Shown: one piece after another, positions 18,105 to 27,546 of the stretch
Position numbering within the stretch: position 1 is the first letter of the stretch
Layout: each line of letters opens with the position of its first letter
Assembly (NCBI RefSeq): GCF_020524085.2
Contig: NZ_CP129016.1
Span: 3,404,001 to 3,468,000 of the forward strand
Length of the DNA stretch: 64,000 nt
Direction of reading: 5' to 3'
From: Halobacillus litoralis
GTDB taxonomy: Bacteria; Bacillota; Bacilli; Bacillales; Halobacillaceae
Program-made: the position numbers and the translations under genes
The notes under the pieces: generated by a model
The model's input: the letters and a program-made list of their open reading frames with translations, nothing else
Database searches by the model: none
Told to the model about the DNA's origin: nothing

Positions 18105-18324
18105 AGTTAAAGATAATTTTTCTTGTTAAGAAATGGAGACTTTCTTCTATATTAAAGCTTCCATTTTTGGTCATAAACGTACACATTCTAATACTTATCA
18201 GTGGCCTGTTTCTTAAAAAACTCCACCTTTGTATAATACTCAAGGAAACAGGGCATTACCTCCAAACTCGGCAACTGTTTGTTGATATACATTTTGAGGG
18301 GTTTCCCTGCCTATAAGGGGGGCT
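18105..18324. other. Gene-free AT-rich spacer
   Basis: Between two minus-strand units. The plus-strand open frame here has no ribosome site and no protein-like composition. A G-run/C-run pair near 18300-18323 may form a weak hairpin downstream of the 34-aa gene. Confidence 0.4.
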
Positions 18325-18429
18325 TTATACGAAAAGTAAAACAACACCAGCTACCAATAAAGTAATTGTTGTTGCAATCGTGGCTTTTTGCTGAGTTTTA
18401 TTCATTTTATGAAAGAAATAAGCAAACAC
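18325..18429 (-). CDS. 34-residue membrane peptide, third gene of XRE mini-operon
   Basis: A very short gene: GTG at 18429 follows AAAGGAGGTGGAG, one of the strongest ribosome sites in the window. The 34-aa product has a short charged N-terminus (residues 1-15, with KMNKTQQK) and a single C-terminal helix TTITLLVAGVVLLFV that ends the protein. It begins 17 bp after the XRE regulator stop. The architecture fits a small membrane peptide or toxin-like partner, but nothing proves this. Confidence 0.6.
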   Translation of the reverse strand: MFAYFFHKMNKTQQKATIATTITLLVAGVVLLFV

Positions 18430-18446
18430 ACCTCCACCTCCTTTCT

Positions 18447-18653
18447 TTAATCAAAATCACTCTCCTCAAAGATGAATATTTCTTCTATACTTACCTGAAA
18501 ATTACGCGCAACTTTAATGGCGAGCTTTAGGGAAGGATTATACTCTCCTTTTTCCAAAAAGCTGATCGTTTCTCTTCTTACCCCGACCGTTTTTGCAAGT
18601 TCTAATTGAGTTATATTGTATTTTGCTCTGTATTCCTTAATTTTTGTTTTCAT
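18447..18653 (-). CDS. XRE-family helix-turn-helix regulator
   Basis: Minimal Cro/CI-type DNA-binding protein of 68 aa consisting of one HTH_3 domain: [45 protein letters not shown]. The ATG directly follows the stop codon of the upstream membrane-protein gene, indicating a coupled pair. Similar small XRE proteins paired with a membrane protein of unknown function are common in Firmicutes. Confidence 0.88.
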   Translation of the reverse strand: MKTKIKEYRAKYNITQLELAKTVGVRRETISFLEKGEYNPSLKLAIKVARNFQVSIEEIFIFEESDFD

Positions 18654-19049
18654 TTATTCGAAGCCTCTCCTATTCTTTGTAATAAGCCAGGAGACGAATA
18701 ATGACACAACCATCCCTAATATCCCCAGCATCAAGGTATCGTCACTATCCAAATACTTTTGGAATGCAAGTAAAGCAATCCAGATATATAAGGAGAAGAA
18801 GTATGCCCTACCAGCCGAATAGTATTTCACCTTTTTGGATCGTTCATCATCAGAGGGTAATCCATTTTTAAATTCAGGGAATAACCTTTTCAATATTAAC
18901 GAAATGTAGCCAACAAAGCTTATTAAACCAATCAGAAATAAAGCTGCTGAAAAATACGCCCTATCACCCAGTAAATTGAAAACTTGAAGAAGCATTCCTA
19001 TCACAATACCTAATGAAATAACCCCTAATAAGATATACTTAACTTTCAA
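18654..19049 (-). CDS. Four-helix membrane protein paired with XRE regulator
   Basis: About 131 aa from a TTG at 19049 (AAGAGGG 7 bp upstream); ATGs at 19067 and 19106 are in frame, but the first lacks a ribosome site and the second lies upstream of the predicted transcription start. Two helix pairs (YILLGVISLGIVIGMLLQVF, YFSAALFLIGLISFVGYISLIL, then YFFSLYIWIALLAF and LMLGILGMVVSLFVSWLI) flank a charged loop with the segment FPEFKNGLPSDDERSKKVKYYSAG. Domain of unknown function. First gene of a three-gene unit with the XRE regulator and the 34-aa peptide. Confidence 0.75.
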   Translation of the reverse strand: MKVKYILLGVISLGIVIGMLLQVFNLLGDRAYFSAALFLIGLISFVGYISLILKRLFPEFKNGLPSDDERSKKVKYYSAGRAYFFSLYIWIALLAFQKYLDSDDTLMLGILGMVVSLFVSWLITKNRRGFE

Positions 19050-19067
19050 AGTATCAACCCTCTTCAT

Positions 19068-19083
19068 GTTAGAAATATCTAAC
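19068..19083. promoter_or_regulatory. Candidate operator of the XRE mini-operon
   Basis: Inverted repeat GTTAGA-4-TCTAAC just after the predicted transcription start. Its position and symmetry suit the XRE protein encoded in the unit; binding is inferred. Confidence 0.45.
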
Positions 19084-19094
19084 TTTATGTTATA

Positions 19095-19123
19095 AATATA
19101 CAACATTGTATGTATATAGTCAA
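19095..19123 (-). promoter_or_regulatory. Promoter of the XRE mini-operon
   Basis: On the minus strand TTGACT at 19118-19123 and TATATT at 19095-19100 are separated by exactly 17 bp. A second small dyad (ATACAA-TTGTAT, 19098-19111) overlaps it. Confidence 0.75.
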
Positions 19124-19187
19124 TGGGCTAACCAATCGTTTTTGACTGGACTTATATAAGGGGTTCAACGTTTAGGATATATAAAAA

Positions 19188-19224
19188 AGCCTAAATTCCC
19201 GGTGTTGATCGAGAATTTAGGCTA
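19188..19224 (-). terminator. Terminator downstream of the second GNAT gene
   Basis: Stem GCCTAAATTC paired with GAATTTAGGC, followed on the minus strand by six T. Confidence 0.7.
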
Positions 19225-19565
19225 TAAGCGATAAAACCAATTGTACAATTACATCCCCCACATTTAAACCAGGTTGTTGATAATAAGAACATAAGTGACG
19301 CTCCCATATTTAAATTTCAAACTTTGGACTAAACCGACCAGCTTATTAAAGCAGCGCCCCCATTATTTGATAAATTGAATTGAAGATAAATATTAGGTAT
19401 CTGGCTCTCACCCTTCTAACTTAATTCTTTATACATAATCGCAATATTGATACCTATTTCAATCACCTAATACTCTTCACTAAAATCATATCGCTTGACC
19501 CAAAATCTCCCTCCATTTAAACACTCATCTGTTTGTTCATTTTTCTCAGGAGAGCGTAAAAATGC
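19225..19565. other. Gene-free region with degenerate repeat copy
   Basis: No coding frame seen. Positions 19354-19391 begin GCGCCCCCATTA and end TTGAATTGAAGATAAAT, a diverged relative of the repeat at 17011 and 22223. Confidence 0.4.
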
Positions 19566-20075
19566 TTATACTATACGAGAATAGTAAGCTACATCGGCAA
19601 CTCTGCCGTGTAAATGCGATTCAGGCAACACAGCTACCAACGTAAATCCTAGTCTTTCAATTAACTTTTTAGATGGCATATTTTTGTTATCTATAGTAGC
19701 AAATAGGCGTTTAAGGTTTAATGTGCTTTTACTATGCTCAATGACCGCGGAAACCGCTTCATACGCAAAACCGCCTCCCCAATGCTCCCTCATGAAGCGA
19801 TAACCAATTTCGCCAAGATAACCTTCTGCTATTTCTGGAATCATTACATCACCGATGAAGTCATCTGTATCTTTTAATGCGACCGTCCATTTTGTTTCAG
19901 TACGATTCCTAACCATTTCTAACATTGAGTGTTCATCACGTGGGGGATTAATTCCAAGAAATTCTCTTACTTCATCATTGTTAAACATTTTAAGCATATT
20001 GGGAATGTCTTTTTCCGCTCTCGGACGTAAAACCAATCGTTCTGTTTGGATTTTCGGTGCTTCTTTTTTTGCCAT
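19566..20075 (-). CDS. GNAT acetyltransferase, RimJ/RimL type
   Basis: 169-aa acetyl-CoA-dependent N-acyltransferase. TERLVLRPRAEKDIPNMLKMF opens the fold, HWGGGFAYEAVSAVIEH corresponds to the acetyl-CoA pyrophosphate loop, and NKNMPSKKLIERLGFTLVAVLPES is the C-terminal family motif. The loop reads GGGFA rather than the common GxGxA, a minor change. ATG start at 20075 with only a weak site upstream. Substrate unknown. Confidence 0.85.
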   Translation of the reverse strand: MAKKEAPKIQTERLVLRPRAEKDIPNMLKMFNNDEVREFLGINPPRDEHSMLEMVRNRTETKWTVALKDTDDFIGDVMIPEIAEGYLGEIGYRFMREHWGGGFAYEAVSAVIEHSKSTLNLKRLFATIDNKNMPSKKLIERLGFTLVAVLPESHLHGRVADVAYYSRIV

Positions 20076-20585
20076 GATTTATTCCAGCCTTTCGTACATG
20101 ATATAAATAATCTATCAATATGAACGGTATTGAACTTCATCGTTTGTTATCTCCTTATGATATTTATTATATAATTTGATACCGATTATTTGGATTCCTT
20201 CTTCAAGTATCCTGCTCCGTCAGTTTCCTTGCTCTTATGTTATAAAGGGCGATTGCTTTATTGAACAATCGCCCCCGTTAGCGTAAGGATCGAAATCGAG
20301 ATAAATACAATTTTTTAGTACCTCTTCAGGTTATATGTAGTTATTCTTGACACCCTTAAAAGTTTATTTGTATTTCTGCGTCTTCCCCCAATGGTTGACC
20401 ATTATTATCTGTCACTATCCCACGATTAATTTTATCTCTATTCTGAACCGTACATCTTTAACCAAAGCAGTGAGCCTTTAAGAGGGCTTTTCCAATTAAA
20501 ATTACGGAACAGTCAAACACACAGATGAATAATAATACAGTAAGAAATAACTTTGCCTAATAATAAAGGAAACAGGAGTTTTATT
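20076..20585. other. Gene-free region with hairpin-bearing repeat copy 3
   Basis: No supported gene. A hairpin GGGCGATTG ... CAATCGCCC at 20247-20275 leads into CGCCCCCGTTAGCG and ATCGAAATCGAGATAAA (to about 20307), related to the repeats at 17011 and 22223. Confidence 0.5.
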
Positions 20586-22042
20586 ATGGGAACTATTAAT
20601 GGAACAGATTTTATTAACCGTTTAAATCAGCTGGATACGGAAATTTGGCTGGATGGAAAAAAGGTTAAGGGAAAAATCTCTGAGCACCCTGCATTCAAAG
20701 GAATTATTCAGACAAAGGCTTCTCTATATAATATGCAGCATGATCCTGATATTAAAGAGGAGATGACTTTCCATTCCCAAGAAACCGGGGATTCTGTTGG
20801 GCTTTCCTTCTTGCAACCCAAAACTAAGGAGGACTTAATAAAAAAAAGAAAAGCAAGTGAGTATTGGGCTAGACAGACAGGTGGCTTGCTAGGAAGAAGT
20901 CCCGATTACCTCAATACCGCTATAATGAGTTTCGCCTCTTCCTCTCCCTTATTAAAAGGAAGAGCTAATTGTTTTCCCAGAAAATATCCAATCCTTATAT
21001 GAATTGGCGATGAAAAAAGACCTTTCTTTTACCCATACATTTGTCTCACCCCAAGTAAATCGTTCTGAATCCTATTTAGAATCCTCTGAAGAAGAACCCA
21101 TTGTTGCCCGGGTGGTTGATAGAAATGAAGAAGGTATAGTAATAAAAGGCGCACGTCTCTTAGCTACTCAAGGCGGATTAACCGACGAAGTATTAGTTTT
21201 TAGCACACCTGGTTTTTTTGCTAAATGAAGATGAAGCTTTTGCCTTTTCCATTCCATCCGATACTAAGGGTTTAAAATTCATATGCAGAGAGTCATTTGT
21301 TGGTGGAGATTCTCCCTTTAATCACCCCTTAAGCTTTCGATTCGAAGAAATGGATACCATTCTTGTTTTCGACAATGTACTAGTTCCGTGGAATCGAGTA
21401 TTCTATTATGACAATGCTCTTGTAGCAGCAGACTTCTCATCCCAAAGTTCTTTTCATAGTTTTGCGGGCCATCAAGTCGTAACCAGACAAGTGGTCAAAA
21501 CGGAATTCATTTTAGGTGTGGCTGAGCTTCTTGTACAGACTATTAACGTTAGTCAGTATCAACATATTCAAGAAAAGCTGTCAGAGATTATCATTGGTCT
21601 TGAAACAATGAAATCTCTACTAGAAAAGTCTGAAAATGATGCAACATTGGACCAGTGGGGAGCAATGCGTCCGAGTATTGTTCCTCTTCAGGTTGCCAAT
21701 AACATCTTTCCTAAAATTTATCCCCGCTTCTCCGAAATTATTCAATTAATTGGGGCTAGCGGACTGGTTAGTCTGCCTACTGAAAATGCATTTAATTCCT
21801 CTATTCGAGCTGATCTCAATCAGTATCTTCAAGCAGCAACCAAGAACGCAGAGGATCGAGTGAAAATATTCAGGTTAGGCTGGGATCTCACAATGAGTTC
21901 ATTTGGAACGAGACAAACCCAATATGAGAGGTACTTTTTTGGAGACCCAGTCCGATTATCCAGCCGTCTATACAATGCCTATTCACTTACGGATTATGTA
22001 AAAGAAGTTAGCAGTTTCTTAGACCTAAAAACTGAAGAGTGA
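20586..22042 (+). pseudogene. 4-hydroxyphenylacetate 3-monooxygenase-like (HpaB family), two frameshifts
   Basis: FAD-dependent aromatic hydroxylase oxygenase subunit, broken. ATG at 20586 after AGGAG. The reading frame is intact to about 20955 (DFINRLNQLDTEIWLDGKKVKG, SEYWARQTGGLLGRSPDYLN), continues one frame over (ENIQSLYELAMKKDLSFTHTFVSPQVNRSES) to 21210, then shifts again inside a run of seven T at 21213-21219 into the third frame (FDNVLVPWNRVFYY, DPVRLSSRLYNAY). The total span of 1457 nt would encode about 485 aa, the usual HpaB length. Apart from the shifts it looks well conserved, so the damage is recent or a sequencing artefact. No HpaC reductase lies nearby. Confidence 0.85.
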
Positions 22043-22163
22043 TTTTAAATCAGTTTCTTTTTAAGCGCTATTATAGAATAGACCGCCCTATTGAAAATAA
22101 ATTCCACCATAGGGGTAGAGTACGGAAAATGCGGATATACAACGTTAAACAAATTAGAGCATG

Positions 22164-22202
22164 AAAAATCGGTTCCTAAACGTTGTGAAGGAACCGATTT
22201 TT
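22164..22202 (+). terminator. Rho-independent terminator
   Basis: AAAATCGGTTCC pairs with GGAACCGATTTT and is followed by T; it lies about 120 bp after the hpaB-like remnant. Confidence 0.75.
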
Positions 22203-22222
22203 CGGTTTACTTTATTACGCTA

Positions 22223-22260
22223 AAGCCCCCGTTACATGAAGACTTGATTTCGAGATATCT
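22223..22260 (+). repeat. Dispersed intergenic repeat, copy 2
   Basis: AAGCCCCCGTTACAT followed by GAAGACTTGATTTCGAGATA; the last 20 bases are identical to the copy at 17011-17046. Confidence 0.6.
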
Positions 22261-22504
22261 AACATTAAACTTTACCAGAGCCGTTCATTTCAATAATGTC
22301 ATCCATTTCATATCTATTTGAAGCGAGTACATAATAAGGTAATTCCTTTTTCAAAAATTTGCTGCCGGCCCAAAATAATTGTGAAAAGTGTTAAATAGGC
22401 TAATAACCTATCGATCGGCCAATCTATGTTTAATAAAGCGTTTGAGCGGTAACTAGTAGTTTGAAATCGAAGAAATCACTTATTAATTAATAGGAGGCTA
22501 TATT

Positions 22505-23248
22505 TTGTCAAATCTACAAGATCAAGTTGTTATTATCACAGGTGCTTCTAGTGGTATCGGAGAAGAAACAGCGAAAGAATTATCTTCTAAAGGAGCAAAG
22601 CTTGTGTTGGCTGCTCGACGTGAAGAGCGTTTACAAGAGTTAGCCGATAAAGTGAATAACAACGGAGGCCATGCTATTTATAAATCAACAGATGTGACCT
22701 CTTATGAAGAAATGGAAGAGCTGGCAGAGTATGCACAAAAGGAATTCGGTCAAATTGATGCGATTGTGAATAACGCAGGTTTGATGCCTTTGTCCTTCTT
22801 GAATAAACAAAAGGTAAAAGAATGGGATCAAATGATTGATGTGAACATAAAAGGTGTGCTATACGGAATATCTGCTGTCCTTCCACATATGCGTGAAAGA
22901 AAAAAAGGACACATCATCAATATTTCATCTGTAGCCGGACACGTTGTATTCCCAGGAAGTGCGGTGTACAGCGGTACAAAATTTGCAGTTAGAGCAATTA
23001 CCGATGGACTTAGAATGGAAGAGTCCGCTGAAAGTAAAATCAGAGCGACGATCATCTCACCTGGAGCGGTATCTACTGAACTAACCTCTACGATCACCGA
23101 TGAGGATGTCAAAGGCGGAGTGGATGAGCTTTATGAGCAAGCAATAACACCAGACAGCATTGCAAGAACAATCCGTTATGCACTGGAAGAACCTACTGAA
23201 GTGACCATCAATGAGATTGTCGTAAGACCAACGGATCAATCCATGTAA
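22505..23248 (+). CDS. Short-chain dehydrogenase/reductase (SDR), NADP-type
   Basis: Classical SDR of 247 aa. TTG start at 22505 with AGGAGG upstream. The cofactor motif TGASSGIG is at about 12-19, with basic residues after beta-2 (AARREER) favouring NADP. NNAG follows near residue 88; catalytic Ser is in NISSVAG, and Tyr/Lys in YSGTKFAVRA. It resembles the YdfG-type oxidoreductases common in bacilli; the substrate is unknown. Single gene with its own terminator. Confidence 0.92.
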   Translation: MSNLQDQVVIITGASSGIGEETAKELSSKGAKLVLAARREERLQELADKVNNNGGHAIYKSTDVTSYEEMEELAEYAQKEFGQIDAIVNNAGLMPLSFLNKQKVKEWDQMIDVNIKGVLYGISAVLPHMRERKKGHIINISSVAGHVVFPGSAVYSGTKFAVRAITDGLRMEESAESKIRATIISPGAVSTELTSTITDEDVKGGVDELYEQAITPDSIARTIRYALEEPTEVTINEIVVRPTDQSM

Positions 23249-23257
23249 ACTTTATAG

Positions 23258-23288
23258 AAGTGCAGCCTATCAGGGCTGCGCTTTTTTT
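23258..23288 (+). terminator. Terminator of the SDR gene
   Basis: GCAGCC/GGCTGC stem followed by seven T, 14 bp after the stop codon. Confidence 0.85.
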
Positions 23289-23432
23289 GTGCAAAGAATT
23301 AAAAATAGCAAAAGGCTTACTATTTTATCAACGTCATATATAACTGGTACATCTTTTCCGAAGACACTCATCAAAGCATCCTCTAAATTCAAAATCTTTG
23401 GTTGGTGAGTACCCACTCGCTCTTCCTATATA

Positions 23433-24584
23433 TCAGTAGTGTGCATTTTTTCCAGCCCCATCATGTTTGAGATTAAACTCAACATTGATTTTACTTATTG
23501 TTCCATCACTTTTAAAGAATTCATCTTTATTACTTATACTTTTCCAATACTGGTGCTTCCTGCTATATAATAAATGACTAAAATTGAAGAGATCTGTATT
23601 TGTTTCTTGACTTAAATTAAATAGTTGTTGTATGTCTTCTTTTATATATTCTTCAGTTAATTTAGTAACTTCCTCTGTGCCCACAGTTAATTGTTCATTT
23701 TGATTTACAACATATCCTTTTAAGGTCAGATAAATTTTAAATGTAGGTTTGCTCTCGGAATTGTTTACTTTAATTTTATACTTACTATCCTCGATTACCA
23801 CAAGCATCTTAGTGTCCTTATTTTTTTCCTCTATATGAACAGCGGTTCGCTTTAAATTCGGTGTAATCCACCGCAGTCCTTTTAATTTATCCAACTCAAA
23901 AAAACCTTTGTAGACTGTGTCTTCTAGAAAGAACCCTCCATCATAGGCGATCTTTGGTTCAGGTTGTTTATTTTTCATCCATTCATTATCATCTATCTTT
24001 AGAACAGGTAAAACAGTCGTCATATTCGGTTCGTAAAATTCTCTAGCAAACATATACAACTCTAATGGACTCATTAAAAAGTTCTGTTGGTGTACATTTT
24101 CAGGATTATGCAATAGTGTCTCCATTGCTCCTTGGTTGAAAAAACCTGGAGTAGACAAAAGATCATGCATCGGCTCTTTTGTTCCAAACACCCATGGGGT
24201 AAGGCGAAATTCATAATATCTTATCATAGCATCAAACACGTTGGTAAAACCTTGTTGTATAGCAGATTCACTAAGTATGATACTGCTAACATGAGACCAA
24301 ATAATCCTATCTTGCGAAGTATCATATACCTCGAATAAAGCATCACTAAAAGTTGAGGCTGATGTTTCTGAAACCATAACCTCCGGTGAAGAACTTCCAC
24401 TTCCTTCAGTATTTGCTAAGGTATTTAAGCTGATCATTTGTACATAAGTTACGTATTTTTTATCTTTATAATCAATGCCAATGGCTGTTGCATAATTTAA
24501 GTCTTGTATTTCCTTCACGTCACCGCAACCAGTTAATAAAAGTACCGGTATCCACAAAAAAACAATCAGCATTATTTTTTTCAT
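23433..24584 (-). CDS. Spore germination lipoprotein, Ger(x)C family
   Basis: C subunit of a GerA-type nutrient germinant receptor, anchored on the inner spore membrane. The signal peptide ends in the lipobox LLTGC (Cys20), then DVKEIQDLNYATAIGIDY, which is typical for GerC proteins. 383 aa, normal length. Recognisable elements are SETSASTFSDALFEV and the middle-domain segment PKIAYDGGFFLEDTVYKGFFELDKLKGLRWI. It is the last gene of the B-A-C operon, 9 bp after the A subunit. Confidence 0.93.
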   Translation of the reverse strand: MKKIMLIVFLWIPVLLLTGCGDVKEIQDLNYATAIGIDYKDKKYVTYVQMISLNTLANTEGSGSSSPEVMVSETSASTFSDALFEVYDTSQDRIIWSHVSSIILSESAIQQGFTNVFDAMIRYYEFRLTPWVFGTKEPMHDLLSTPGFFNQGAMETLLHNPENVHQQNFLMSPLELYMFAREFYEPNMTTVLPVLKIDDNEWMKNKQPEPKIAYDGGFFLEDTVYKGFFELDKLKGLRWITPNLKRTAVHIEEKNKDTKMLVVIEDSKYKIKVNNSESKPTFKIYLTLKGYVVNQNEQLTVGTEEVTKLTEEYIKEDIQQLFNLSQETNTDLFNFSHLLYSRKHQYWKSISNKDEFFKSDGTISKINVEFNLKHDGAGKNAHY

Positions 24585-24593
24585 ATCCCTACC

Positions 24594-26024
24594 TCATTTC
24601 CGCCTACTAGAAAAGCCTTTGTTTTTTTGTTTTAGTGATTGCTGCAACTTTCTCTTTAACAGGGGTTTAATTTTCAATGAAACAACAGGATCCAAATAAG
24701 GTACTGAAAATGATTCCAACCTTGAAAGGTAGAGAAGAATACTAATCATCCCCAACATAAATCCATAAATTCCAAGTACACTTGAAATAAGAATTATGTA
24801 AATCCTTAATAGACTAAATGTTCCAATCAGTGACTGATTTCCTATTGTATAAGTTGCAACTGTTGATAAAGCTATCACTACAATGAGAGTCGCGGATGCC
24901 ATACCAGCTCGAATCAATGCATCTCCAATAATTAAACCACCCACTACAGTAATCGTTTGACCCACCGGTTTTGGCATCCGCACCCCAGCTTCTCTTAAAA
25001 TTTCAAACAGCAATAACAGAAATAAGAACTCTAAAATAAATGGGAGAGGCATCCCTTGCCTGGCTATAACAACTGTAGCTAGCAAATTAAACGGAAGCAG
25101 ATCAATATTTACAGTTGCGATAGCTACCCAGAACCCTGGCAGAAATACTGATAAAAAGAGGGCAACAACCCTTAATGTTCTCTGGAAAAATACTATATGA
25201 TAAGGAAAATGAACATCTTCTGGTGACCCTAAAAGTTCAAATATCTTCACAGGGCCTATGAGAACTAGCGGGGAACCATCAATGACAATTATTAATTTCC
25301 CTTTCATTAAAGACTCAACTGCAAAATCTGGACGTCCGATATGATCAAATAGAGGAAACAATGAAAATGTCCGATCTGAAATCCATTGTTCCAATTGCCC
25401 ACTGCTAATTAAACACTCAACCTGAAGATCTTCTAGACGGTGACGAACTTCATTTAGAGTGTTATTATCTAGTTTATCCTTTAGGTAAACAATAGAGATT
25501 TTTGTTTTGCTAATTTCACCTACGGTTAAGGTTTCAGTATATAAATTTTCAGTGTTGAGTCTTTTACGAATTAGTAATAAATTTGTGTACAAGTCTTCAT
25601 TAAATCCATCTCTTGGACCTTTAACCGAGACTTCAGTGTTCGATTCTTCAAGAGAACGTTGCGGAAACTTTGAAATATCTACACCGTATATACATTTATC
25701 GCCTTGCTTATAAAACATCAAGTATCCCGAAAACACTTTTTCTATACTTTGTTTAAAATTATGATAGACTTCAACAGGCGGAAGGTCCCCTTTAAAAGTG
25801 TTCAGTTTATTCTGAGACAACAGCTCAACAATTGAGTGATAAAATTGATTGAGTTGATGGGTGTCCACAGATCCATTCATATAAAAAGTTACAATATTAG
25901 AATGGTGTTCATTTGAGATAAATTTAACATTGGAATAATCTTTAAAGAAATTTTTCATTTCATCTATTTTCAGTTCTTCTGCTTGCATTTTCTCTTCAAT
26001 TATATCTTTGTTTAACTTTTTCAT
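24594..26024 (-). CDS. Spore germination receptor A subunit (GerAA/GerKA family)
   Basis: A subunit of the germinant receptor, 476 aa. A hydrophilic N-terminal domain (about 1-260, with the conserved EGKL/LIVIDGSPLVLIGP region) is followed by four or five membrane helices (FLSVFLPGFWVAIATVNIDLLP, LPFILEFLFLLLLFEILREAGVRMPKPVGQTITVVGGLIIGDALI, then LRIYIILISSVLGIYGFMLG). EAGVRMPKPVGQ is the family hallmark. ATG directly after the GerB stop, with GGAGG 9 bp upstream, indicating coupling. Confidence 0.95.
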   Translation of the reverse strand: MKKLNKDIIEEKMQAEELKIDEMKNFFKDYSNVKFISNEHHSNIVTFYMNGSVDTHQLNQFYHSIVELLSQNKLNTFKGDLPPVEVYHNFKQSIEKVFSGYLMFYKQGDKCIYGVDISKFPQRSLEESNTEVSVKGPRDGFNEDLYTNLLLIRKRLNTENLYTETLTVGEISKTKISIVYLKDKLDNNTLNEVRHRLEDLQVECLISSGQLEQWISDRTFSLFPLFDHIGRPDFAVESLMKGKLIIVIDGSPLVLIGPVKIFELLGSPEDVHFPYHIVFFQRTLRVVALFLSVFLPGFWVAIATVNIDLLPFNLLATVVIARQGMPLPFILEFLFLLLLFEILREAGVRMPKPVGQTITVVGGLIIGDALIRAGMASATLIVVIALSTVATYTIGNQSLIGTFSLLRIYIILISSVLGIYGFMLGMISILLYLSRLESFSVPYLDPVVSLKIKPLLKRKLQQSLKQKNKGFSSRRK

Positions 26025-27095
26025 TTATACCGTCCTCCCCCTCTTCGAGATACTAATAAGAAAGAAAGTTACTGTCAGTAAACAACCATAAATAAAAGCA
26101 GAAGGATAAAAATATTTTTGAATAAATGACTGTATAAAAATATCTGTATTTTGTGGTAATGAAAGTAACAGGGCTATCACAATAAATATTGATACGGTTC
26201 CACTTTTCACTTTAATTAATGGCGTTTCCCATATTCTCCACATCAAAAAAATGCAAAACGAAACTCTAATAAATACACCAACAATTAATTGAAAAATCGC
26301 CAAGTAGTCCAAATGGGATATGTGAGAACCTATTTGGACTAAACGCCATTGTTCAAAAGCTGGGAATCTCATTTGAGAGGATACTTCTGGTCCAAAAGCA
26401 GCAATTGCACCAAGAGTCGGTCCAAGGACAAGAATAATCAGTATTGTTATTAATGCAATTAAATTTAAATAGGTATAGGGCTTTTTAAGGTTATTTTGAA
26501 TGACAAGCAATAATAATAAATCCACATTCGCACCTAAGATCATTAGTATCCCCTCTAATAAATGACCACTATTATTTGCTAGTATTGGAAACATATATGA
26601 GTATTCCTTCTGTTTCATAGTAGCAACAGCTACAAAACAACCTAAAATAAGCACAATTGGAGTACAGACAATCGCAGGATATACAATTGTATTAAGTTTT
26701 GAAATACCGGCTATTGTACATAATGTGATAAACGGAATAGTAATTAGCCAAATGGAGGTTGCAGGAAGGAAATATATTTGAATAGTACTAATTAGATCAT
26801 TAAAACTGATGGCTCCAATGATAAGGATATAAATCATTAGGGAACAGATGATTAAAGAAGATATCACCTTCCCCACTCTTTGATCAAGCCAACTTTTAAG
26901 ACTCTGTTGTTGGATTTTAAGTGAAATTCCCCTAATAAAAAAAGTCCATATCAGGAGTATGAAATAAGCAATTAAAGCTGCAATCCAGGCATCTCGTTTT
27001 GATACTTGGAGTAAGTGTGGTAGTAAAATAACGTGATTTGAGATCCCAATAAACAAAACAAACAAAAAGAAAATTTGAGGCCTGGAAAAATTCAT
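26025..27095 (-). CDS. Spore germination receptor B subunit (GerAB family permease)
   Basis: APC-superfamily membrane subunit of the germinant receptor, about 356 aa with ten helices. The ATG at 27095 is chosen for GGAGG 5 bp upstream; the longer frame to 27155 has no site. PQIFFLFVLFIGISNHVILLPHLLQVSKRDAWIAALIAYFI is the typical first two helices. First gene of an operon in the order B-A-C, unlike the A-B-C order of gerA and gerB of B. subtilis. The germinant cannot be predicted. Confidence 0.92.
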   Translation of the reverse strand: MNFSRPQIFFLFVLFIGISNHVILLPHLLQVSKRDAWIAALIAYFILLIWTFFIRGISLKIQQQSLKSWLDQRVGKVISSLIICSLMIYILIIGAISFNDLISTIQIYFLPATSIWLITIPFITLCTIAGISKLNTIVYPAIVCTPIVLILGCFVAVATMKQKEYSYMFPILANNSGHLLEGILMILGANVDLLLLLVIQNNLKKPYTYLNLIALITILIILVLGPTLGAIAAFGPEVSSQMRFPAFEQWRLVQIGSHISHLDYLAIFQLIVGVFIRVSFCIFLMWRIWETPLIKVKSGTVSIFIVIALLLSLPQNTDIFIQSFIQKYFYPSAFIYGCLLTVTFFLISISKRGRTV

Positions 27096-27546
27096 GTTAA
27101 CCTCCGATAATATCACTTTATTAGTAACATTTACATAACTAAACTTTCTATACATATATAGAAAGGGAAGCTGGGAAACGAATTCTAACCTATATTTGTT
27201 TGAACAAGTAAAAAATAGCCCCTCCTCCTTCCTGGCTTGAACCAGTAAACTCAGCTATCGAAAGATTAGGAGAGACGGTATTCTGAACGATCATGTTCCC
27301 ATATACTTATAAGCTCCACCCTGTAAATCAGGTTGATGTTATACTTTAGCTTCAAGAATCTCCGAAAGATATGCCCACACATACTCTATGACAAAATTTA
27401 TGCTTCTCGCGCTAAATACTGTAGCTTTTTGACTCTGGATTGAATATGAGTATGAATCCAATTGGATATGTCAGGTTATGAGGTGGAGAAAAGCAGTGAA
27501 TTATATTTTGTAAGCTCCTATACATTTGACCATTCTACTTTGCATC
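27096..27546. other. Gene-free region between ger operon and guanidine locus
   Basis: No supported gene. It should hold the sporulation-type promoter of the ger operon; I could not assign a convincing SigG site. A short hairpin CTTTCTATA/TATAGAAAG lies near 27145-27166. Confidence 0.4.

Larger units (their letters stand above)
22043..22504. other. Gene-free region with terminator and repeat copy 2
   Basis: Contains a hairpin terminator (22164-22202) and a dispersed repeat (22223-22260). The short open frame at 22091 just reads through these and is not credible. Confidence 0.5.

Noticed and set aside
18095..18316. Plus-strand frame of 73 codons opposite the small membrane genes
   Set aside because: No ribosome site and low-complexity hydrophobic translation from AT-rich DNA.
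22091..22321. Plus-strand frame of 76 codons
   Set aside because: Reads through a terminator hairpin and a repeat; no ribosome site.
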